Source of the DNA: Knufia peltigerae
Lineage: Eukaryota > Ascomycota > Eurotiomycetes > Chaetothyriales > Trichomeriaceae
NCBI GenBank assembly: GCA_030247855.1
Contig: JAPDRN010000214.1
Location: 1-34,710, forward strand
DNA: 34,710 nucleotides
Direction: 5' to 3'
A program made the translations under genes and the position numbers. Under the pieces are notes generated by a model. That model worked only from the letters and a program-made list of their open reading frames with translations, did no database searches and was not told where the DNA came from. Below, piece by piece: positions 31,518 through 34,710 of this stretch; positions within the stretch are counted from its first letter, which is position 1; every line of letters begins with the position of its first letter.

Positions 31518-32210
31518 ATGGCTGAACAATACCAATATACCTTGTACACGTATTTTCGGTCCTCTTGCTCAGCACGCATTCGAATTGCTGCTTTGCTTAA
31601 GGGCATTTCGCTCGATTATAAGTTCATCCACCTTGTGAAAGGCGAGCAACTCACGAGGGAGTACAAGACCCACAACCCTAGCGCATCTGTACCGACACTC
31701 ATTGTAACCGACGTCAAGTCAGGCAAGACCGCTGCTACTATACGACAATCGCCAGCGATCCTGGAGTACTTTGAGGAGGCAAGACCTGACTTACCTCGAT
31801 TACTCCCTCCTCCAGATGACCCAGTCGGTCGAGCCAGGGTGCGTGAGTTATTCGACATTATAGCTTGTGACATTCAACCAGTCACGAATCTCAGAGTTTT
31901 GAACTTTATCAAGCCCCTGGATGTGGAAGCAAAGGATTGGCAACGGCATTTCATGAGTCTGGGGTTGCGAGCCTATGAAGAGTTGCTCAAGCAGTACTCT
32001 GGAAAATATAGCGTTGGTGACGAAGTGTCCATGGCGGATTGTGCACTGACACCTGCCATCGATAACGCATTGAGATTTGGTGTCGACGTCAAGACTGAAT
32101 TTCCTCAGACCTGGAAGGTTTGGGAGAACCTCAAGGTCATTGAAGCTTTTCAAAAGGGGAGATGGAACTGTCAGGATGACACTCCCGATGAGCTCAAGGG
32201 GAAGGAGTAG
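31518..32210 (+). CDS. maiA: Zeta-class glutathione S-transferase / maleylacetoacetate isomerase
   Basis: One exon, 230 residues, start in a strong context (gtcgaccATGgct). The frame runs 36 codons further upstream but without an ATG. Seen: YTYFRSSCSARIRIA at residues 10-24, the zeta-class glutathione site with Ser15, Ser16 and Cys17, followed by NPSASVPTLIV (the cis-Pro loop) and the all-helical C-terminal domain ending in FQKGRWNC. Zeta GSTs isomerise maleylacetoacetate to fumarylacetoacetate in Tyr/Phe breakdown, or act on alpha-halo acids. In Aspergillus, maiA sits beside fahA and hmgA; neither is present here, so this may be a paralog and the symbol marks family, not proven orthology. 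Confidence 0.82.
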   Translation: MAEQYQYTLYTYFRSSCSARIRIAALLKGISLDYKFIHLVKGEQLTREYKTHNPSASVPTLIVTDVKSGKTAATIRQSPAILEYFEEARPDLPRLLPPPDDPVGRARVRELFDIIACDIQPVTNLRVLNFIKPLDVEAKDWQRHFMSLGLRAYEELLKQYSGKYSVGDEVSMADCALTPAIDNALRFGVDVKTEFPQTWKVWENLKVIEAFQKGRWNCQDDTPDELKGKE

Positions 32211-32730
32211 GAGAAAGGCCAGAAGATATTGACACGACGGATTCAACTTCTTACTTTACACATGTTCACCGGACCACATGTCGAGTGATTGTCTGATTGG
32301 AACCAAGTCATTGGTCCATAGCAATGGTGGTTGCAGAGAGTATGTATCGTGATAGGGGCTTGTACCCTTGCAGATCTGTCTATTGCTACGCGGGACTATC
32401 TAAGGTCCATCATTGATTCGTAAGATCCCCGGACGATGCACTCTGACGTCCAGTTCATCCAAGTCATAGCAGTTGACCCTACTAATTGAACGTCGCTGGT
32501 CTCCTTTCTACAGACGTCGGAGCGAGGGTAAGCCCCCTCTAAGCAGCCGAACATCCCGTAGCACCCGCTTCGCCTTGCACCAACAAACCCTCAAAATGCA
32601 CAGTGACGCAAGACAAGTCTTTTGGGCGTTTTCTCAATCCCTCGCACATTTACTGTACTTGTTGTCTTGTCCTATCTCTCTTTCTCTCTTGTGACTCTGA
32701 CCTTCTTCAACAACATGGTCGCCACAGACA
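32211..32730. other. Intergenic stretch between the GST and the next plus-strand gene
   Basis: 520 bases with no supported gene. The pyrimidine-rich part near 32640-32710 looks like a promoter or transcription-start region. A CTGAC and a CCACAG lie just before 32731 and could end a leader intron. Confidence 0.45.
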
Positions 32731-33381
32731 ATGAACGTCGACCTGGGCCTCAACATCTTCCAGGTGGTACAAAATGAGCTTCTGTCACGAGAAGGCACCC
32801 GCTCCACGCTCGGACTTGGCTTTCGCCTCGCCGTACTCGAGGAGAGACTGAAGAACCACGAAGCGAAATCTAAAAACTCGCTCGTCTGGCGACCACATCA
32901 CGCCATAGCACCAATCTCCTCCCTGACCCCCGAATCGAAACGGCTGGTCGACGCCGAACGTAAACGACTCCTGGGAAGAAAAGGAGCGAAGGCCATCGAC
33001 GACAAAGACCCGACCATGCTCCCCCGCCACGAGGAGTCGTGGGAGGTTCATCCTGATTTTCCGAGGACCGTCTTGGAATTCAAACAACTTCAGTTTCATC
33101 GTAAGATATTACGACTTGCAACCGTTGATCTATTTACTCTTTTTGACACATTGTTCTCTTTTTTTTTAGCTGATACGGTTCGGAGCCTACTCGAGTTTTA
33201 CTACGTCAGAGTTTATCGTTCAGACATGAGACCCGTCATGATAGATACCGATCACTCGACAGACGTTAGATATAACCTGGAAACTTGTCTCGAAGAACTC
33301 GCAATGACATGGGGTTTGAACTGGTTGCGTATCGGTGGTCTGGCGCTTCCTGGACCATCGAGACTCGACGGTGTACCGTGA
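32731..33381 (+). CDS. Hypothetical protein, 2 exons recognised, possibly longer
   Basis: Exons 32731-33100 and 33170-33381 give 193 residues. The intron has donor GTAAGA and acceptor TTTTTTTTAG after a long T-run. Residues 1-123 show strong codon bias (C in third position) and a charged helical pattern (LAVLEERLKNHEAK, VDAERKRLLGRKG). After the intron the frame reads DTVRSLLEFYYVRVY and then loses its coding look. I recognise no family. From about 33330 coding-like sequence continues in other frames (see the adjacent entry), so the true 3' end is uncertain: further introns, a frameshift or decay are all possible. An out-of-frame ATG at 32715 precedes the chosen start. Confidence 0.55.
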   Translation: MNVDLGLNIFQVVQNELLSREGTRSTLGLGFRLAVLEERLKNHEAKSKNSLVWRPHHAIAPISSLTPESKRLVDAERKRLLGRKGAKAIDDKDPTMLPRHEESWEVHPDFPRTVLEFKQLQFHRKILRLATVDLFTLFDTLFSFFLADTVRSLLEFYYVRVYRSDMRPVMIDTDHSTDVRYNLETCLEELAMTWGLNWLRIGGLALPGPSRLDGVP

Positions 33382-33959
33382 TCAAGACTATTGTACCGAA
33401 TCTTGATAATACTGCGAGTGTCTTTGCCTCGACGAGGACTCTACGGTAATCTCTAGAGCTATGATTGGCAAAGGGTGGAACGACAAAGTCTCGCATCTTC
33501 TGCGAGAGACGAATGGCCACACTTCAACAAACGTGGAACGACTGAGGGTGTCCTCGGTTCATTGGTGCCGTTCTGGATGGTCATCATATTCCTTCCGACG
33601 GATCATTCACAAATCCAGAGACACCAACACCGGACCCCGTAGCCGAAAACATCCCCGCCGTCACGCACCTTTTCGCCGCCTTCGCCGCCTATGCAATAGA
33701 CATCACGGCCAGCGGACCTGTCTACCCTTTGGCCGCACCAGATCGACATATTCCCCCATCCCATCCCATGTACCGAGAGCGCAATATCTTCTGTCTTCAA
33801 TTCGAGAGGGAGACCGTGCGATCGCCCGGTTGTGCACGACATGACCCAATGCTAAGAATAAATGATGAACATAGACATATAAAACCTAGAACAGCGACAT
33901 ATCAAAGTTGTTCCACTCGAAAGGAGACGCCCTCTTCCGACAGACGACTCCCGCCATGA
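33330..33959 (+). other. Coding-like fragments in shifted frames after the hypothetical gene
   Basis: Three pieces read like protein on the plus strand but in different phases. 33330-33437 gives GASWTIETRRCTVIKTIVPN. 33457-33625 gives SYDWQRVERQSLASS onward. About 33555-33830 gives NIPAVTHLFAAFAAYAIDIT and GPVYPLAAPDRHIPPSHPM, with very strong third-base C preference. No single splice path joins all three cleanly. A GTACCG donor (33374) with a CTCTAG acceptor (ending 33456) does bring piece two into phase with the upstream gene. Either a multi-intron 3' half or a decayed gene. Confidence 0.4.
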
Positions 33960-34298
33960 CGTATCAAAGACAACTAAGAAAAGAAGAAACAAAGGGATTT
34001 AAAAAAAAGATGCAATCATATCCCATTAACCCTTCCTCGATCCATACAACAGAAGACACCCCAACGCCTGTAACATACCTGGGTACATAAATAGCTACCT
34101 GCCTAATCAATCTGTACGCCTCCCCGCCCTGCTGTAAAATGATCCATACCAAAGTGTAAGCCGGTTTCTGAAAAGATTCCCATGTTGAGGGATTGATTCC
34201 CGTAGCGGATTGTTACGAAGTGTCCCCGATAAAACCAACTACCCATGGGGCATGATGAGAAGCACCATCATTGATCATCATCATAATCATCATCACCA
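33960..34298. other. Convergent 3' intergenic stretch
   Basis: 339 bases of AT-rich sequence with no supported gene, between the plus-strand hypothetical gene and the minus-strand asparagine-rich gene. An imperfect CAT/ATC trinucleotide patch lies near 34262-34300. Confidence 0.5.
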
Positions 34299-34710
34299 CT
34301 ACGAAGGTTTCGACGACGTTCCTTCCACCGAAGCACCGACGACACCTCCTTCGTCGGCGGCGGCGGCATCGTCACCATCATCCACATCTTCCAAATCACT
34401 TTGCTTCAGAGGTCGACAGACACCCTCCCTCGTACAGATCATGATCTCCGGCACGAGACCCTTGACCACGGTCCGGCCCCAACCTTTCAGACGACGCAGT
34501 TGACTGTCCCGGGTGGTCATGGGGGCGATGAGTGTCTTGGCACCGACTTGTTCCATGACCACGCAAGCGAGCAGATTGACGAACAGGAACGGGTGTTGGA
34601 TGATCTCGACGGCGAAGGCGTCCAGTACGGCCTTTGCCTTGGCTTGATAGTTGTTGTTGTTGTTGTTGTTGTTGGTGTTGTTGTTGTTGTGGGTGTTGTT
34701 GTTGTTGTTG
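34299..34710 (-). CDS. 3' part of an Asn-rich hypothetical protein, runs off the right edge
   Basis: The minus-strand frame is open from the window edge to the stop at 34299-34301, about 137 codons. It begins with Asn runs (AAC repeats broken by Thr and His), then YQAKAKAVLDAFAVEIIQHP, a hydrophobic stretch (FLFVNLLACVV), MEQVGAKTLIAP, a basic patch (RRLKGWGRTVVK) and an acidic, Ala/Gly-rich tail (DLEDVDDGDDAAAADEGG). Third positions are mostly G or C, which supports coding. The N-terminal part and any introns lie outside the window. No family recognised. Confidence 0.6.
   Translation of the reverse strand, partial: NNNNNTHNNNNTNNNNNNNNYQAKAKAVLDAFAVEIIQHPFLFVNLLACVVMEQVGAKTLIAPMTTRDSQLRRLKGWGRTVVKGLVPEIMICTREGVCRPLKQSDLEDVDDGDDAAAADEGGVVGASVEGTSSKPS
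34650..34710. repeat. GTT/AAC trinucleotide repeat
   Basis: An almost pure GTT array with a few single-base breaks reaches the right edge. On the minus strand it codes Asn runs in the partial gene. Probably length-variable. Confidence 0.9.

Overview
The window is nuclear DNA of a filamentous ascomycete (Pezizomycotina). Genes sit on both strands with short intergenic gaps. Many are interrupted by 47-146 nt introns with GTRNGY donors, CTRAY branch sites and YAG acceptors. The proteins include Zn2Cys6, MHR-type and bZIP regulators, a fungal F-box protein and an ER glucosidase II alpha subunit. The overall style recalls Eurotiomycetes, perhaps Chaetothyriales ('black yeasts'), but that placement is inference and was not tested.

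Layout. (1) 0.6-12 kb is accessory-looking: a monoamine-oxidase-like flavoenzyme (+), an NAD(P)-dependent extended SDR reductase (-), a FUS2/AYG1-type alpha/beta hydrolase (+), a secreted alpha/beta hydrolase (-), a KANSL3/TEX30-type hydrolase-fold protein (-) and a bZIP factor (-). The oxidase, reductase and hydrolases under a possible local regulator look like a small catabolic or tailoring-enzyme neighbourhood with no PKS or NRPS backbone gene in view. (2) 13-21.6 kb is housekeeping: an F-box protein (-), a FAM210/DUF1279 mitochondrial protein (+), nucleoside diphosphate kinase in six exons (-), glucosidase II alpha with a GC-AG intron (+) and a PQ-loop membrane protein (+). (3) 22-29 kb is regulatory: after a gene-poor 2 kb stretch comes a Zn2Cys6 protein that has no MHR domain (+). 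It is convergent with an 814-residue protein that has an MHR domain but no visible zinc cluster (-). (4) 29.9-34.7 kb: a Ca3427-like periplasmic-binding-fold protein (-) divergent from a zeta-class GST (+), an unrecognised gene whose coding signal continues in shifted frames (+), and the 3' part of an asparagine-rich gene (-) that runs off the right edge.

Exon structures were built by hand from reading frame, splice consensus and protein-family continuity. Every multi-exon model given closes in phase, but none is backed by transcripts. No tRNA, rRNA, CRISPR or intact transposon was seen. The most unusual signals are the two complementary halves of a regulator in convergent genes, a 14-nt microexon inside the zinc cluster, a bZIP basic region with Val in place of the invariant Asn, and five exact intergenic copies of TACTCCGTA.
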